Source: Bradyrhizobium canariense
Lineage (GTDB): Bacteria > Pseudomonadota > Alphaproteobacteria > Rhizobiales > Xanthobacteraceae
Direction: 5' to 3'
Assembly: GCF_018130465.1 (NCBI RefSeq)
Contig: NZ_JAFCKJ010000002.1
Coordinates: 434,001-498,000, forward strand
Length of the DNA: 64,000 nucleotides
Every line of letters starts with the position of its first letter. Position 1 is the first letter of the stretch. Of this stretch, positions 27,013 through 36,830 are shown in pieces. The notes beneath the pieces are model-generated. The model did no database searches, was not told where the DNA came from, and saw only the letters and a program-made list of their open reading frames with translations. The position numbers were made by a program, and so were the translations under genes.

Positions 27013-27684
27013 TTATTTCAAATGCCTGGCGAAAAATTCCATGCTGCGCGGCCAGGCGATGTCGGCGCTGGCCTTGTCGTAGCTCGCCCGCTCGTCGCAA
27101 TGGAAGCCGTGCTGGGCGCCCGGATAGACGAAGATTTCCACGTCCGGCCGCTTCGTCTTGATGGTCTCGACGTCGGTCAGGGAAATGCCGGCATCCTTCT
27201 CGCCAAAATGCAATTGCGTCGGCACTTTGGGTGTCTCGTCGGCAAAGCGCACGACCGCGCCGCCGTAATAGCCGATCGCGGCCTTCAGGCCCGACAGCCG
27301 CGTCGCCGCGACGAAGGCGATGCTGCCGCCCAGGCAAAAGCCGATGATGCCGACCGGGCCCACGCTCTTCACCGCATCGATCGCCGCCTGCGTGTCGCGC
27401 AGCATCGCGTCCCAATCCGGACTGGCGACGAACTTGCGCGCTTCCGCGATCTCATCAGGCGAGTAGCCCGACTGGAAGCCCGGCGACGTGCGGTCGAAGA
27501 TCGACGGCGCGATCGCGACATAGCCTTCCCCGGCGAGGCGATCGCAGACCGCGCGGATGTGATGGTTGACCCCGAAGATCTCCTGGATCACCACCACCGC
27601 GCCCTTCGTCGTGCCCGAGGGGTCGGCGCGATAGGCGCTGAGCTGGAAATTGTCGGAGGCCGTCAGCTTGATGTCTTGTCCCAC
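27013..27684 (-). CDS. Dienelactone hydrolase family protein
   Basis: A 223-residue alpha/beta hydrolase. The nucleophile is Cys117 in GFCLGG, with Asp164 (GEKDAGI) and His192 (GAQHGFHCDE) completing the Cys-Asp-His triad of dienelactone hydrolases. EIFGVNHHIR near residue 35 is also typical. Family members open dienelactone to maleylacetate in chlorocatechol breakdown, but many chromosomal copies have other esterase roles; no chlorocatechol genes are nearby. The start is GTG 27684 with AAGGA 9 nt upstream. Confidence 0.88.
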   Translation of the reverse strand: MGQDIKLTASDNFQLSAYRADPSGTTKGAVVVIQEIFGVNHHIRAVCDRLAGEGYVAIAPSIFDRTSPGFQSGYSPDEIAEARKFVASPDWDAMLRDTQAAIDAVKSVGPVGIIGFCLGGSIAFVAATRLSGLKAAIGYYGGAVVRFADETPKVPTQLHFGEKDAGISLTDVETIKTKRPDVEIFVYPGAQHGFHCDERASYDKASADIAWPRSMEFFARHLK

Positions 27685-27719
27685 GCGGGTTGTCCTTCTT
27701 GGCTGTCACGAATTCACTC

Positions 27720-27840
27720 TTTCTCCTCATCCTGAGGAGCGCGCCCTTGGCGCGCGTCTCGAAGGATAGAGGCCGAGATGCAGCAGCGTGGCCTTCATGG
27801 TTCGAGACGCGCCTGCGGCGCTCCTCACCATGAGGAGCAA
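27720..27840. repeat. Palindromic repeat (TCGAAGGAT/ATCCT type)
   Basis: CTCATCCTGAGGAGCGC...GCGCGTCTCGAAGGAT is followed by a second, inverted copy, GGTTCGAGACGCGC...CTCCTCACCATGAGGAG. It resembles the inner repeats near 25242-25374 and 61070-61200, and lies between two minus-strand genes. Confidence 0.65.
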
Positions 27841-27844
27841 CACC

Positions 27845-28186
27845 TCACTCCCACATCCAGTTCTCGCCGTAGTCTTCCTTCCATCCTGCCAACCGTCCGT
27901 GACGGAATTGCAGGAACAGGCGATGACGGTAGGGGATCAGTCCGCTGCCGCCGATGTTGCGAAGGGCGAGATAGATCTCGTTGCCGGGGCGCCCGCGCAC
28001 ATATTGCAGGGGCTGCCCCAGGGCACGCGCGGTTTGCTCGGCGTCCATGCCGAAGGCGAGCGGCGTGTTGTTCGACAAGGTCGCAACAAAAGGTAACCGC
28101 GGCGGCGTGGTGCCAAACGGCTCGGCCCGCGCAGCCACCGACATCGACAGCAACACCGCGCCCGCAGCCAACATCGCTCGCTTCAT
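27845..28186 (-). CDS. Small secreted protein, possibly BamE/SmpA-like
   Basis: A 113-residue protein with a clear signal peptide (MKRAMLAAGAVLLSMSVAARA, cleavage near residue 21). The mature part reads FGMDAEQTARALGQPLQYVRGRPGNEIYLAL and then YRHRLFLQFRHGRLAGWKEDYG. The pattern of a G-x-P helix, a short strand and a final G-x-L-x-xW strand resembles the small SmpA/BamE fold, but the match is too weak to assign. No lipobox Cys is present. It sits 20 bp downstream of the alpha/beta hydrolase gene on the same strand and may be cotranscribed. Confidence 0.65.
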   Translation of the reverse strand: MKRAMLAAGAVLLSMSVAARAEPFGTTPPRLPFVATLSNNTPLAFGMDAEQTARALGQPLQYVRGRPGNEIYLALRNIGGSGLIPYRHRLFLQFRHGRLAGWKEDYGENWMWE

Positions 28187-28206
28187 TGCCAGTGTTCCTG
28201 TCCGAC

Positions 28207-28971
28207 CTATTCCGGCAAGTTCTTCAGGAAAGGCAGCACCGCGTCAACAAAAGCCTGCGGCTGATCGATGTTGACGGCGTGTCCGGCGGCGGGGATCACG
28301 ATTTTTTGCGCGCCGGGGATTTTTGCCGCCATGTAATCGGACGCCGCCAGGAACGGCGTGTCGTCGGCGCCGACCACGATCAGCGACGGCACCTTGATCT
28401 CCGGCAGCAGCTCGATCACGCGCGCATTGCGCTGGGTCAGCATGCCGCGTGCGGCGAGCGCCAATCCCTTGGCATTGCGATGGCTCGCGGTGGCGCGCTC
28501 GCGCGTCGCCCCCTTCAGCATGTCGAGGCCTTCGCGGTCGAGCCTGTCGGCAGTGGCGAGCGCCCGCGCATTCCAGGCCTCGCGGGCATCGTCCTTCTTG
28601 AAGCCCGGGCCGGTGTCGATGATCAGCAGCGCGCGAGTGCGCTCGGAATGCGCGCGAGCGAAGGCGATCGACATGTAGCCCCCGAGCGACAGCCCGCCGA
28701 TGATGGCGCGCTCGGTGCCGACCGCATCGAGGATCGCCGCCATGTCGCCAACCGTGAGCGCTTCGCTGTAGGCCGCGGGATCGTCGGGATAGTCAGACTG
28801 GCCGTGACCGCGCATGTCCCACAAGATCAGCTTGTGGTTCTTCGCGAGTGCATCGACCTGCCCGTGCCACATCGCCGAGGTCGATGAATAGCCATGGGTG
28901 AGCAGCAGCGGCGGACCTTCGCCATGAATCTCGTAGTAGATTTCGACGCCGTCCCGATCGATCCTTGGCAT
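28207..28971 (-). CDS. Alpha/beta fold hydrolase
   Basis: A 254-residue hydrolase of the 3-oxoadipate enol-lactonase/epoxide-hydrolase-like group. The oxyanion segment is [14 protein letters not shown], the nucleophile is Ser95 in GGLSLGGYM, the acid is probably in VVGADDTPF, and the base is in [13 protein letters not shown]. The substrate is unknown. The ATG at 28971 has AAGGTG 7 nt upstream. A GTG three codons upstream (28980) is an alternative. It is divergent from the molybdenum hydroxylase genes with a 307-bp gap. Confidence 0.85.
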   Translation of the reverse strand: MPRIDRDGVEIYYEIHGEGPPLLLTHGYSSTSAMWHGQVDALAKNHKLILWDMRGHGQSDYPDDPAAYSEALTVGDMAAILDAVGTERAIIGGLSLGGYMSIAFARAHSERTRALLIIDTGPGFKKDDAREAWNARALATADRLDREGLDMLKGATRERATASHRNAKGLALAARGMLTQRNARVIELLPEIKVPSLIVVGADDTPFLAASDYMAAKIPGAQKIVIPAAGHAVNIDQPQAFVDAVLPFLKNLPE

Positions 28972-29278
28972 TGCAAGCACCTTATTATCTTGTTTCTTCG
29001 CTCATCCTAACGCGTCGGGTTACTCGGAGGAAACCGCCCGATCGCGATGGCCTGCATGCTGGCCGCCGCACTCTGTTGCGTTCAGTCGCTGCAACAGTGC
29101 CTTGTCGCGATGCACAACGAGCGGGCGCCGCGATTGTTTCGATCGATTCCAAATTGCATTTGCCTCCGCGCCTGAACGCGATCATTCTTGCGATCAAGGC
29201 TGGCGCCGGCCCGGTGGGCGTCCGCCAATACAAGTTGCCGCCGTAAGCGGCTTCATGCACCGGCAGGGGAAGACGCCT

Positions 29279-29770
29279 ATGCCAACTCTCACCATCAACG
29301 GGCGGAGTCTGTCCGTGGATGCGGCGAACGACACGCCGCTCCTCTGGGCGATCCGCGAGCAATTGCAGATGACCGGCACCAAGTTCGGCTGCGGCGCCGG
29401 CCTGTGCGGGGCCTGCACCGTGCACGTCAACGGCGAAGCCGTGCGCTCGTGCCAGACCATGGTCGGCGATGTCGCCGGCAAGAAGATCACCACCATCGAA
29501 GGCCTCGCCGCCAAGGGCGACCATCCCTTGCAGAAGGCGTGGATCGCCGAGCAGGTGCCGCAATGCGGCTACTGCCAGTCCGGGCAGATCATGCAGGCGG
29601 CCTCGCTGCTGGCGAAGAATCCCAACCCGACCAAGGAAGAGGTCGTGGCGCATATGGACGGCAATCTCTGCCGTTGCATGACCTATTCGCGGATCCAGAA
29701 GGCGATCATGCGCGCCGCAACCGAGATGCGCACCGCGTCCGCCACCGGCAACGAGCGGAGGCCCACATGA
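29279..29770 (+). CDS. (2Fe-2S)-binding subunit of an aldehyde oxidase/isoquinoline oxidoreductase-type enzyme
   Basis: Small electron-transfer subunit, 163 residues, of a xanthine-oxidase-family hydroxylase. It has two [2Fe-2S] clusters. The plant-ferredoxin-type site is [16 protein letters not shown] with a following Cys. The second uses [11 protein letters not shown] and the distal [15 protein letters not shown] motif. The arrangement matches the alpha subunit of isoquinoline 1-oxidoreductase (IorA) and membrane-linked aldehyde dehydrogenases that lack an FAD subunit. The ATG at 29279 has GGGGA upstream. Its stop overlaps the start of the large subunit as ATGA. Confidence 0.9.
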   Translation: MPTLTINGRSLSVDAANDTPLLWAIREQLQMTGTKFGCGAGLCGACTVHVNGEAVRSCQTMVGDVAGKKITTIEGLAAKGDHPLQKAWIAEQVPQCGYCQSGQIMQAASLLAKNPNPTKEEVVAHMDGNLCRCMTYSRIQKAIMRAATEMRTASATGNERRPT

Positions 29771-32058
29771 ATAAGCACATCGAGAGCGTCACACCCGAGA
29801 CCACCGATCTCAGCCGCCGCTCCTTCCTCGTCGGCACCGCAGCAGCCGGCCTCGTGCTCGGTTATGCCGGCGTGCCCGGCATCGGTGAGGCGCTTGCGGC
29901 GCCCTCGAACTTCGAGCCCAGCGTCTGGTACGCGATCGCACCCGATGGTCTCGTCACCGTGACCTGCGGCAAGGCCGACATGGGCCAGCACATCGCCTCC
30001 ACCATGGCGCAGATCGTGGCCGAAGAGTTAGGGGCCAAATGGAGCGACATGCGCGTCGCACTCGCCTCCAACGATCCGAAGTTCAACGATCCCGTGCTCG
30101 GCGCGCAGATCACCGGCGGCAGCTGGTCGACCATGATGAACTTCGACGCCATGAGCCGCGCGGGCGCCGCGGGCCGCATCGCACTGACCGAAGCGGCCGC
30201 GGCCGCCATGGGCCTGCCGCCTTACTTCAAGGACGAGCTGGTCGTGCGCGACTCCATGGTCTCGCATCCGAAGTCGAAGAAGCAGATGTCGTTCGCCGAC
30301 ATCGTCAAGAGCGGCAAGGCGACAAAAACCTTCACGCCGGACGAGCTGAAGGCGATCAAGCTGAAGACGCCGGATCAATACACCATGATCGGCGTGTCGG
30401 TGCCGCAGCTCGACATCCCCTCCAAGACCAACGGCACGGCCAAATACGGCATCGACGTGATGCTGCCGGGCATGGCCTATGGCGCGGTGGTGACGCCGCC
30501 GGTGCGCTTCGGCGCCACGGTGAAATCGGTCGACGACAGCGCCGCCAGGAAGGTGCCGGGCTTCATCAAGGCCGTCACCCTCGACGACAAGACCGGAACG
30601 ACGTCCGGCTGGGTCGTCGCGGTGGCCGGCACCTATGCCAACGCCAAGAAGGCGGCGCAGGCACTGAAGATCGACTATGACGGCGGTCCGAACGCCAAGG
30701 TGTCGAGCCAGTCGTTGCTCGATGAAGCCAAGCGGCTTCAGAAGCTGGAGGATTCCGGGCAATTCTTTGTCAAGGACGGCGATCCCGCGGCGGCGTTCGG
30801 CACGGCGGCCAAGGTGCTGGAGGCGGAGTACACCACCAGCATCAATATCCACGCGCCGATGGAGCCGATGAACGCCACTGCGGAGTTCAGGGGCGACATC
30901 CTGCACATCTATTCCGGCAACCAGTTCGCAACGCGCTCCGGCGCGATCGCGGCGGGTGCGGCCGGGATCGATCCAAAATTCGTCGTGATGCACCAGATGT
31001 GGCTCGGCGGCGGCTTTGGCCGCAGGCTCGATGCCGACATGATGATTCCGGCGGTGCAGGCGGCGAAGGCCATCGGCAAGCCGGTGAAGGTGATCTACAC
31101 GCGCGAGAACGACATGACGATGGATTTCTCGCGTCCGCTCACCTACCAGAAAGTGAAGGCGGGCGTGGACGGCGACGGCAAGCTCGTCGCGCTCAGCCAC
31201 GACGTGGTTTCGGCCTGGCCGACCGCGCGCTGGGGGATCCCCGATTTCCTGACGCCCTCGGTCGACAAGAAGGGTCCGCTCGACTCCTTCACGGTGAACG
31301 GGGCCGACTTCTTCTACACCGTGCCCAACCATTATGTGCGCGCGATCAAGAACGAGATGGCGCACAACGCCACGCCGTCCGGCCAGCTCCGCTCGGTGGC
31401 GCCGGGCTGGACCTTCTGGGCGGTCGAAAGCATGATCGACGAGATCGCGGCTGCGGCGGGCAAGGACCCCGCGCAGTTCCGCATCTCGCTGCTCGACGGC
31501 GCCGGCAAGAACGACGGTGGCGCGCAGCGGCTGCGCAATACGCTGCTCGCCGCGATGGGCCTTGCCGGCTACGGCACCAGGCAGCTGCCGAAGGGTGAGG
31601 GCATGGGCGTGGCCTGCGTCTCGTCGCAGGAACGCGCGACCGCAAGCTGGACGGCCTGCGTCGCCCACGTCGCTGTCGCGCCGTCGGGCAACGTGACCGT
31701 GAAGAAGCTCACGGTCGCCACCGACGTCGGCACGCAGGTGCATCCCGACAACATCCGCGCCCAGGTCGAGGGTGCGGCGCTGTGGGGCCTGTCGCTGGCG
31801 ATGTACGAGAAGGCGACGCTGAAGGACGGTGGCATCGAGCAGACCAACTTCGACAGCTACACGCCCTTGCGCATGAGCCAGATGCCCGAGGTCGCGATCG
31901 CCGTGATCGCCAATGGCGAGAAGGCCACCGGCGTTGGCGAACCCGCGGTGACAGTCATTGCACCCGCGATCGGCAACGCCATCTTCAACGCCTCCGGCGC
32001 CCGCGTCCGGGCCCTGCCGATCACGGCCGAAGCCGTGAAGGGCGCGATGAAGGCGTAA
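29767..32058 (+). CDS. Molybdopterin-binding large subunit of aldehyde oxidase/isoquinoline oxidoreductase type (Tat-exported)
   Basis: Catalytic subunit of 763 residues. The N-terminal twin-arginine signal [20 protein letters not shown] (residues 16-35) indicates Tat export, as in IorB-like periplasmic enzymes. Molybdenum-cofactor binding blocks include [23 protein letters not shown], and the C-terminal [24 protein letters not shown], where the Glu in GVGEP is the expected catalytic base. No FAD subunit or XdhC-type chaperone is adjacent, so electrons probably go to a cytochrome or quinone. The substrate (N-heterocycle or aldehyde) is not determinable. It is coupled to the 2Fe-2S subunit by a 4-bp overlap. 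Confidence 0.9.
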   Translation: MNKHIESVTPETTDLSRRSFLVGTAAAGLVLGYAGVPGIGEALAAPSNFEPSVWYAIAPDGLVTVTCGKADMGQHIASTMAQIVAEELGAKWSDMRVALASNDPKFNDPVLGAQITGGSWSTMMNFDAMSRAGAAGRIALTEAAAAAMGLPPYFKDELVVRDSMVSHPKSKKQMSFADIVKSGKATKTFTPDELKAIKLKTPDQYTMIGVSVPQLDIPSKTNGTAKYGIDVMLPGMAYGAVVTPPVRFGATVKSVDDSAARKVPGFIKAVTLDDKTGTTSGWVVAVAGTYANAKKAAQALKIDYDGGPNAKVSSQSLLDEAKRLQKLEDSGQFFVKDGDPAAAFGTAAKVLEAEYTTSINIHAPMEPMNATAEFRGDILHIYSGNQFATRSGAIAAGAAGIDPKFVVMHQMWLGGGFGRRLDADMMIPAVQAAKAIGKPVKVIYTRENDMTMDFSRPLTYQKVKAGVDGDGKLVALSHDVVSAWPTARWGIPDFLTPSVDKKGPLDSFTVNGADFFYTVPNHYVRAIKNEMAHNATPSGQLRSVAPGWTFWAVESMIDEIAAAAGKDPAQFRISLLDGAGKNDGGAQRLRNTLLAAMGLAGYGTRQLPKGEGMGVACVSSQERATASWTACVAHVAVAPSGNVTVKKLTVATDVGTQVHPDNIRAQVEGAALWGLSLAMYEKATLKDGGIEQTNFDSYTPLRMSQMPEVAIAVIANGEKATGVGEPAVTVIAPAIGNAIFNASGARVRALPITAEAVKGAMKA

Positions 32059-32085
32059 GGCTGGTCGCGATTGCGATTTGACATG

Positions 32086-32116
32086 ATCCGCCGGGGGCAG
32101 CCCCCGGCGGATTTGT
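32086..32116 (+). terminator. Strong hairpin terminator after the molybdenum hydroxylase genes
   Basis: ATCCGCCGGGGG-CAG-CCCCCGGCGGAT: perfect 12-bp arms with a 3-nt loop, followed by TTGT. It lies 28 bp after the stop. The U-run is poor, but the stem is very stable. Confidence 0.75.
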
Positions 32117-32335
32117 CGATAAAAAAGCCCTGTATTTGCAAGCACATCGCTACTGTGCATGGGGTTGTTTTTCCGTTTTTTTGATTGGAACCGCTGCGGA
32201 GACGAACTCCGTAAAATTGTCCCCAATTCCGCAGGGCTCCATTGAGCATGCCTCTTAAGGGCCGGAGAACCTGATCCGGCTTAGGCTGACGCCAAATCCA
32301 GTCCCGTGTGCTCATCAAGTGCTTTTGGGGAAGCC

Positions 32336-33430
32336 ATGAACGCCTCAGCCAAACCCGCCGCCAAACGCCGGCTTCTGCTCGCCTCCGACCGGAGCGACGA
32401 GAGCACCGAGCTCGCCAGCATCCTCAAGGCGGTCGGCGACGTCGCGACGGTGACGACCCGGGAGATCCCCGAGCAGCCCTCGCGCGATCTCTCCGGCCTC
32501 GTGGTCGACATCAATTTGCGCTCGCCCGAGAGCGTGCAGCGGGTTCGCAACAAGCTGCGCGGCGATGCCTATCGTGCGATGCCGCGACTGTTCGTCCTTG
32601 CCGATGCTCTGCATCATGGCACCATGCAGGCCTGGGCGCTGGGCGCCACCGACACCATCTCGCGGCCGCTTCAGCCCGACGCGATCCTGCAGCGCATCCG
32701 TGCAGCCTTCCCCGACACCGCCGTCTATGACGCGACCGATCGCGGCAAGACGCTCAACCGCGGCGTCGAGGCCGCGCACGCGGTGCTGAAGAAGATGTTC
32801 GAGAAGCTGCCGCTCGGCGTGCCCCTGACCTTCGACGACGTCATCGCCGCCGAGAGCAAGATCCTGAAGGCGATCAAGCACTCCTCGCTGCGCGAGTGGC
32901 TCACCACGGTGGGCTGCCACCATGTCGGCAGCTATCGGCATTGCCTGTTCGTGACCGGATTTGCGGTCTCCTTCGCCCAGCATCTCGGCATGCGCGAGGA
33001 CGACCAGCGCCGGCTGACCCGTGCCGCGCTGCTGCACGACGTCGGCAAGGCCTTCGTTCCCTCCGTGCTGCTCGACAAGCCCGGCAAGCTCACCGACGAG
33101 GAGATGGCCGAGGTCCGCCAGCATCCGCGCCGCGGCTATGACGCGCTCGCAGCGCAGGGCGGCTTCCCGCCGGAGATGCTGGACGTCGTGCTGCATCACC
33201 ACGAATTCCTCGACGGCAGCGGCTATCCCAACGGCCTGTCGTCGAACCAGATCAGCGATATCGTGCGGGTCACGACGATCGTCGACATCTACGCGGCACT
33301 CGTGGAGAAGCGCGCCTACCGCATGCCCTTCACCCACTCGCGAGCGTTTGCGATGATGGAAGGCATGGGCGGCAAGCTGGACCAGCAGCTGTTGCAGGCG
33401 TTCCGCCCGGTGGCGCTGGGTTCGTTCTGA
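32336..33430 (+). CDS. HD-GYP domain protein with degenerate receiver domain
   Basis: A 364-residue putative cyclic-di-GMP phosphodiesterase. The C-terminal HD-GYP domain (about residues 195-350) has HDVGK with the metal pair His234-Asp235, and HHHEFLDGSGYP (287-298), which is the HHExxDGxGYP signature; the catalytic set looks intact. The N-terminal ~125 residues look like a receiver. Asp58 (VVDIN) is at the phosphorylation position, but the invariant Lys is replaced by Arg110 (SRPLQP) and the Thr/Ser switch residue by Ala, so it may be a pseudo-receiver. The ATG at 32336 has GGGGAAG upstream. A 277-bp leader precedes it. Confidence 0.85.
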   Translation: MNASAKPAAKRRLLLASDRSDESTELASILKAVGDVATVTTREIPEQPSRDLSGLVVDINLRSPESVQRVRNKLRGDAYRAMPRLFVLADALHHGTMQAWALGATDTISRPLQPDAILQRIRAAFPDTAVYDATDRGKTLNRGVEAAHAVLKKMFEKLPLGVPLTFDDVIAAESKILKAIKHSSLREWLTTVGCHHVGSYRHCLFVTGFAVSFAQHLGMREDDQRRLTRAALLHDVGKAFVPSVLLDKPGKLTDEEMAEVRQHPRRGYDALAAQGGFPPEMLDVVLHHHEFLDGSGYPNGLSSNQISDIVRVTTIVDIYAALVEKRAYRMPFTHSRAFAMMEGMGGKLDQQLLQAFRPVALGSF

Positions 33431-33436
33431 TCTCGG

Positions 33437-33558
33437 CGTCGTCCTGGCGAAGCCCCAGGACCCATTACCCCGAGCGCTCGTTTGGCGAAGACTGTAGCAA
33501 CGACCATCCAGCCCATTGCATAAATCACGCGGTATGGGTCCTTTCGCCAGGACGACGT
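33437..33558. repeat. Inverted repeat between convergent genes
   Basis: The left arm GTCGTCCTGGCGAAGCCCCAGGACCCATTACC (from 33440) faces the right arm GGTATGGGTCCTTTCGCCAGGACGAC (33532-33557), separated by about 60 bp. It probably provides bidirectional termination for the HD-GYP and CoA-ligase genes, and is of a wording common in Bradyrhizobium. Confidence 0.7.
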
Positions 33559-33575
33559 TGTGGTAATCGCTCGTG

Positions 33576-35153
33576 CTACCCCACCATCTTCCTCAGCTCC
33601 GCCTTCGCCACCTTCTCCAGCGTCGAGCGCGGCATGTCGTCGACGAAACGGATCTCGCGCGGCACCTTGAAGTCGGCGAGGCCGGCGCGGCAGGCGGCCA
33701 TCACGCTGTCGTGCAGATCGGGCCGCGCACCGGCGACGCCACCCTGCGGGATGATGAAGACGACCGGTACCTCGTCCAGCATTGGATGCGTCTTCGCCAC
33801 CACGGCGGCCTCGCGCACGCCGGGGACGAGTGCGACCACCTGCTCGATCTCGGACGCGGCGACGTTCTCGCCGCCGACCTTGAGCATGTCCTTGCTGCGG
33901 TCCCCGAAGCGGATGTAGCCGTTCTCCAGTCGCACCACGCGGTCACCGGTGAGAAAGAAGCCGTGCTCGTCGAAGCTTTCGCGTGTGGCCTTCTCGTTGT
34001 GCAGATATTCGGCGAACAGCGACAGGCCGACAATGCCCTTGATCGAAAGATTGCCGGTGTCGCCGACCTCGGTCGGCCGGCCGTCGTCGTCGGTGATGCG
34101 GATCTGGTATTCGCTCGCGGCGCGGCCGATCGACATCGGGATGTTGGGCTGATCGATCTCGCCGACGATGCCGTGGGTGATGGTCTCGGTCATGCCCCAC
34201 CAGCCGATGATCTTGACGCCGAAGGCGGCGAAGGCCGGCGGCTCGTTGATCGCGGTGCCCCACAGACGGAATTTGTGATCGCGCGGGATGTCCTGCTCGA
34301 GTAGCGCCTTCATGCAGAACGGTATCGTCGAGGTCCAGGTCGAGCCGTGCTCGCGCGCGGCGCGCCAGAACCGGCTGGCCGAAAAGCGCGGCTGGATCAC
34401 GCAAGTGGCACCGACCCATAGCGTCGCCAGCATCGAATAGGCCAGCGCGTTGGTGTGGAACAGCGGCAGATAGGCCTGATGCACGTCGGCTGCGTGCAGG
34501 TCCTCGTGCGCGGCGTTGACCTTGGCGCCCCACAGCGCGTTGGCGTGGGTCCACAGCACCGCCTTGGGGCGCGATGTCGTGCCCGAGGTATATTGCACGC
34601 TGCACGGCGCGAGCGGATCGATCGCGCGCCTGGGACGGTCGGCGCTGTCGGCGAACAGCTCCTCAAAACTGTCGCCGCGTGAGACCGGTTTTGCAGGCGC
34701 CGCGCCCGAATCATGCGAGGTCACCGCCATCCAGCGGATGTTGCGGCAGTTCTGCGCGACGATCTCGGCATAGGCCGGCTGCGTGATCGCGGCGACCGCG
34801 CCGCAATGATCGGCAAAATAGTCGAGCTCGGCCGGTGCCGAGCGCGTGTTGGTGGTCACCGCGATGGCCCCACACTCGACACAGGCAAACCAGGCGAGCA
34901 GCATCTCGATGCAATTGTCGAGGTGAATGAGTACATACTCGCCCGGCTTCACGCCGCGCTTCGCCAGTCCCGCCGCGAGCGCGCCGACCCGCTCGTGAAA
35001 CTCGCCATAGCTCCAGCGCCGCGCGGGCGCGTCGAACGGCGCCCAGATCAGGAAAGGATGTGAGCTGCGCATTTCAGCGCGCATCTTCAGCAGCCAGGGC
35101 ACGTCGAGCCCGTCGAAGGCGCCCACGATTCCGGCAGCCGTGTCGTTCGGCAT
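33576..35153 (-). CDS. AMP-dependent acyl-CoA synthetase/ligase (CaiC-like)
   Basis: A 525-residue ANL-superfamily ligase that would activate a carboxylic acid to its CoA ester via an acyl-AMP. The A3 P-loop is YTSGTTSRPKAVLWTH (about residue 205), the A5 block is GWWGMTETITHG, A7/A8 are LTGDRVVRLENGYIRFGDRSKDMLKVGGENVAASEIE, and the catalytic A10 Lys lies in RSTLEKVAKAELRK. Overall it resembles crotonobetaine/carnitine-CoA ligases. The substrate is unknown. The ATG at 35153 has GGGAG upstream. The VOC protein gene lies 98 bp upstream on the same strand and may be cotranscribed. Confidence 0.88.
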   Translation of the reverse strand: MPNDTAAGIVGAFDGLDVPWLLKMRAEMRSSHPFLIWAPFDAPARRWSYGEFHERVGALAAGLAKRGVKPGEYVLIHLDNCIEMLLAWFACVECGAIAVTTNTRSAPAELDYFADHCGAVAAITQPAYAEIVAQNCRNIRWMAVTSHDSGAAPAKPVSRGDSFEELFADSADRPRRAIDPLAPCSVQYTSGTTSRPKAVLWTHANALWGAKVNAAHEDLHAADVHQAYLPLFHTNALAYSMLATLWVGATCVIQPRFSASRFWRAAREHGSTWTSTIPFCMKALLEQDIPRDHKFRLWGTAINEPPAFAAFGVKIIGWWGMTETITHGIVGEIDQPNIPMSIGRAASEYQIRITDDDGRPTEVGDTGNLSIKGIVGLSLFAEYLHNEKATRESFDEHGFFLTGDRVVRLENGYIRFGDRSKDMLKVGGENVAASEIEQVVALVPGVREAAVVAKTHPMLDEVPVVFIIPQGGVAGARPDLHDSVMAACRAGLADFKVPREIRFVDDMPRSTLEKVAKAELRKMVG

Positions 35154-35251
35154 GTTTGCTCCCGTGCAGCCTGCTTCTGGTCGGCGGCTGTCTTCAGATT
35201 ATTGTCGGGAGCTCTTTTGCCATCGGATGGCGCGGGGAGCAAATGCGCCGG

Positions 35252-35662
35252 TCAGTCCTCGTACGACGAAATCTCGATCAGGCTGCCATCCGGATCCCTG
35301 CAATAGACCGAGCGCAGGGTGCCGCGGGCGCCCTGCTTGGGAACCGGGCCTTCTTCGATCGCGACGCCATGTGCCTTCAAATGCGCCACTACCTCGTCGG
35401 GGGTGGCGGAGGTGAGGAAGCACAGATCCTCGCTGCCGGCGGTCTGGTGGTCCGCGGTGAACCACTCCACCTTGTCGGCATCGCGCGGCCGGACGTTGAT
35501 CTTCTGGTTACCGAATTGTAGCGAAGTCCGCGGCGCTTTGCCGCCGCCGGGGTCGAACACCTTGACTTCCATGCCGAGAATCTTGCCGTACCACCCGGCG
35601 GTCACTGCGACGTCCGCGACGTTGATCACGAGATGATCGAGGGCTTCGACCTTGACCGCCAT
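35252..35662 (-). CDS. VOC family (glyoxalase/extradiol dioxygenase-like) protein
   Basis: A 136-residue vicinal-oxygen-chelate protein: DHLVINVADVAVTAGWYGKILGMEV opens the first beta-alpha-beta module, and RSVYCRDPDGSLIEISSYE closes the second. Metal ligands would be His10 (DHL) and the Glu of IEIS. Members include glyoxalase I, fosfomycin-resistance enzymes and ring-cleavage dioxygenases; single-domain copies like this are usually unassigned. It is upstream of the CoA ligase and divergent from a Bug-type binding protein, so a catabolic role is plausible but inferred. Confidence 0.8.
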   Translation of the reverse strand: MAVKVEALDHLVINVADVAVTAGWYGKILGMEVKVFDPGGGKAPRTSLQFGNQKINVRPRDADKVEWFTADHQTAGSEDLCFLTSATPDEVVAHLKAHGVAIEEGPVPKQGARGTLRSVYCRDPDGSLIEISSYED

Positions 35663-35787
35663 GCCTTATCCTTTCGTCGTGATGCGCGCCGTGCACTTTC
35701 CGCCTGCGGCAAGCTTTGTTACAACCGCATCGACGCCACTTTCAAGCTATCTGGCTTCAAGAACAACACGTTGGGAGAACCCTTGAG

Positions 35788-36762
35788 ATGATCACTCGCC
35801 GTACCGCGCTGAGCCTGCTCGCCGCCAGTCCACTTGCAGCCAGCCCGCTGTCGAAGGCGCTTGCCGCCGACTATCCGACCCACCCGGTGAAATGGGTGGT
35901 CGGCTATCCGCCGGGCGGGGCCACCGACATCCTGGCGCGGCTGATCGGCCAGCGGCTGTCGGAGAAGTTCGGCCAGCAATTCGTGATCGAGAACAAGCCG
36001 GGTGCCGGCAACAATATCGGCACCGAATCGGTCATCAACGCCGAGCCCGACGGCTACACGCTGCAGCTGGTCAATCCGGCCAACTACATCAACGCCTCGC
36101 TCTACACCAATCTGAAGTTCAACTTCGTGCGCGACATCGCGCCGGTCGCCTCGTTCCAGCGCGTGCCGAACGTGATGACCGTCAACAAGGACGTGCCGGC
36201 CAAGACGGTCGCCGAATTCATCGAATACGTGAAGGCCAATCCCGGCAAGGTCAACATGGCCTCCTCGGGCAACGGCACCTCGGTGCATCTGTCCGGCGAG
36301 ATGTTCATGGCGCTGACGGGCTGCAAGATGCAGCACGTGCCCTATCGCGGCGCCGCGCCCGCGATCACCGACATGCTCGGCGGCCAGGTGCAGGTGATCT
36401 TCGACAACATGCCCTCGATCATCCAGCACATCCGTTCCGGGTCGCTCCGCGCCATCGGCGTCACCACGGCGGAGCGCTCGCCGCAGCTGCCCGACGTGCC
36501 GGCGATCGGCGAGACCGTGAAGGGCTACGAGGCGAGCGCGCTGTTCGGCATGGGGGCGCCGAAGAACACGCCCAAGGAGATCATCGCCAAGCTCAACAGC
36601 GAGATCAACACGCTGATGAAGGAGCCCGACATGACCAAGCGCCTGGTCGAGCTCGGCGGCGAGCCGCGGGTGCAGACGCCCGAGGCGTTCGGCGAGGAGA
36701 TCAAGGCCGAGACCGAGAAATGGAAGAAGGTCGTCGAGTTCGCCGGCCTGAAGGTCGAGTAG
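35788..36762 (+). CDS. Bug-family (tripartite tricarboxylate transporter) substrate-binding protein
   Basis: A 324-residue periplasmic receptor. The N-terminal signal is MITRRTALSLLAASPLAASPLSKALA, a possible Tat signal because of the RR followed by a hydrophobic run. The TctC/Bug signatures YPPGGATDILARLIGQRLSEKFGQQFVIENKPGAGNNIGT (about residues 42-80) and YRGAAPAITDMLGGQVQVIFDNMPS (about 185-210) are clear. These receptors bind carboxylates, including aromatic acids. No TctA/TctB membrane genes are nearby, which is usual for orphan Bug proteins. The ATG at 35788 lies after TTGAG, and a terminator follows the gene. Confidence 0.9.
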   Translation: MITRRTALSLLAASPLAASPLSKALAADYPTHPVKWVVGYPPGGATDILARLIGQRLSEKFGQQFVIENKPGAGNNIGTESVINAEPDGYTLQLVNPANYINASLYTNLKFNFVRDIAPVASFQRVPNVMTVNKDVPAKTVAEFIEYVKANPGKVNMASSGNGTSVHLSGEMFMALTGCKMQHVPYRGAAPAITDMLGGQVQVIFDNMPSIIQHIRSGSLRAIGVTTAERSPQLPDVPAIGETVKGYEASALFGMGAPKNTPKEIIAKLNSEINTLMKEPDMTKRLVELGGEPRVQTPEAFGEEIKAETEKWKKVVEFAGLKVE

Positions 36763-36785
36763 CGATTTGTGATGTCCGTGATTGG

Positions 36786-36813
36786 AGCCCTGCCGTTCGG
36801 CAGGGCTTTTTTC
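36786..36813 (+). terminator. Rho-independent terminator of the Bug receptor gene
   Basis: AGCCCTGCC-GTTC-GGCAGGGCT followed by TTTTTCTTG, 23 bp after the stop codon. Confidence 0.9.
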
Positions 36814-36830
36814 TTGCGTGGCAAGGTTCC

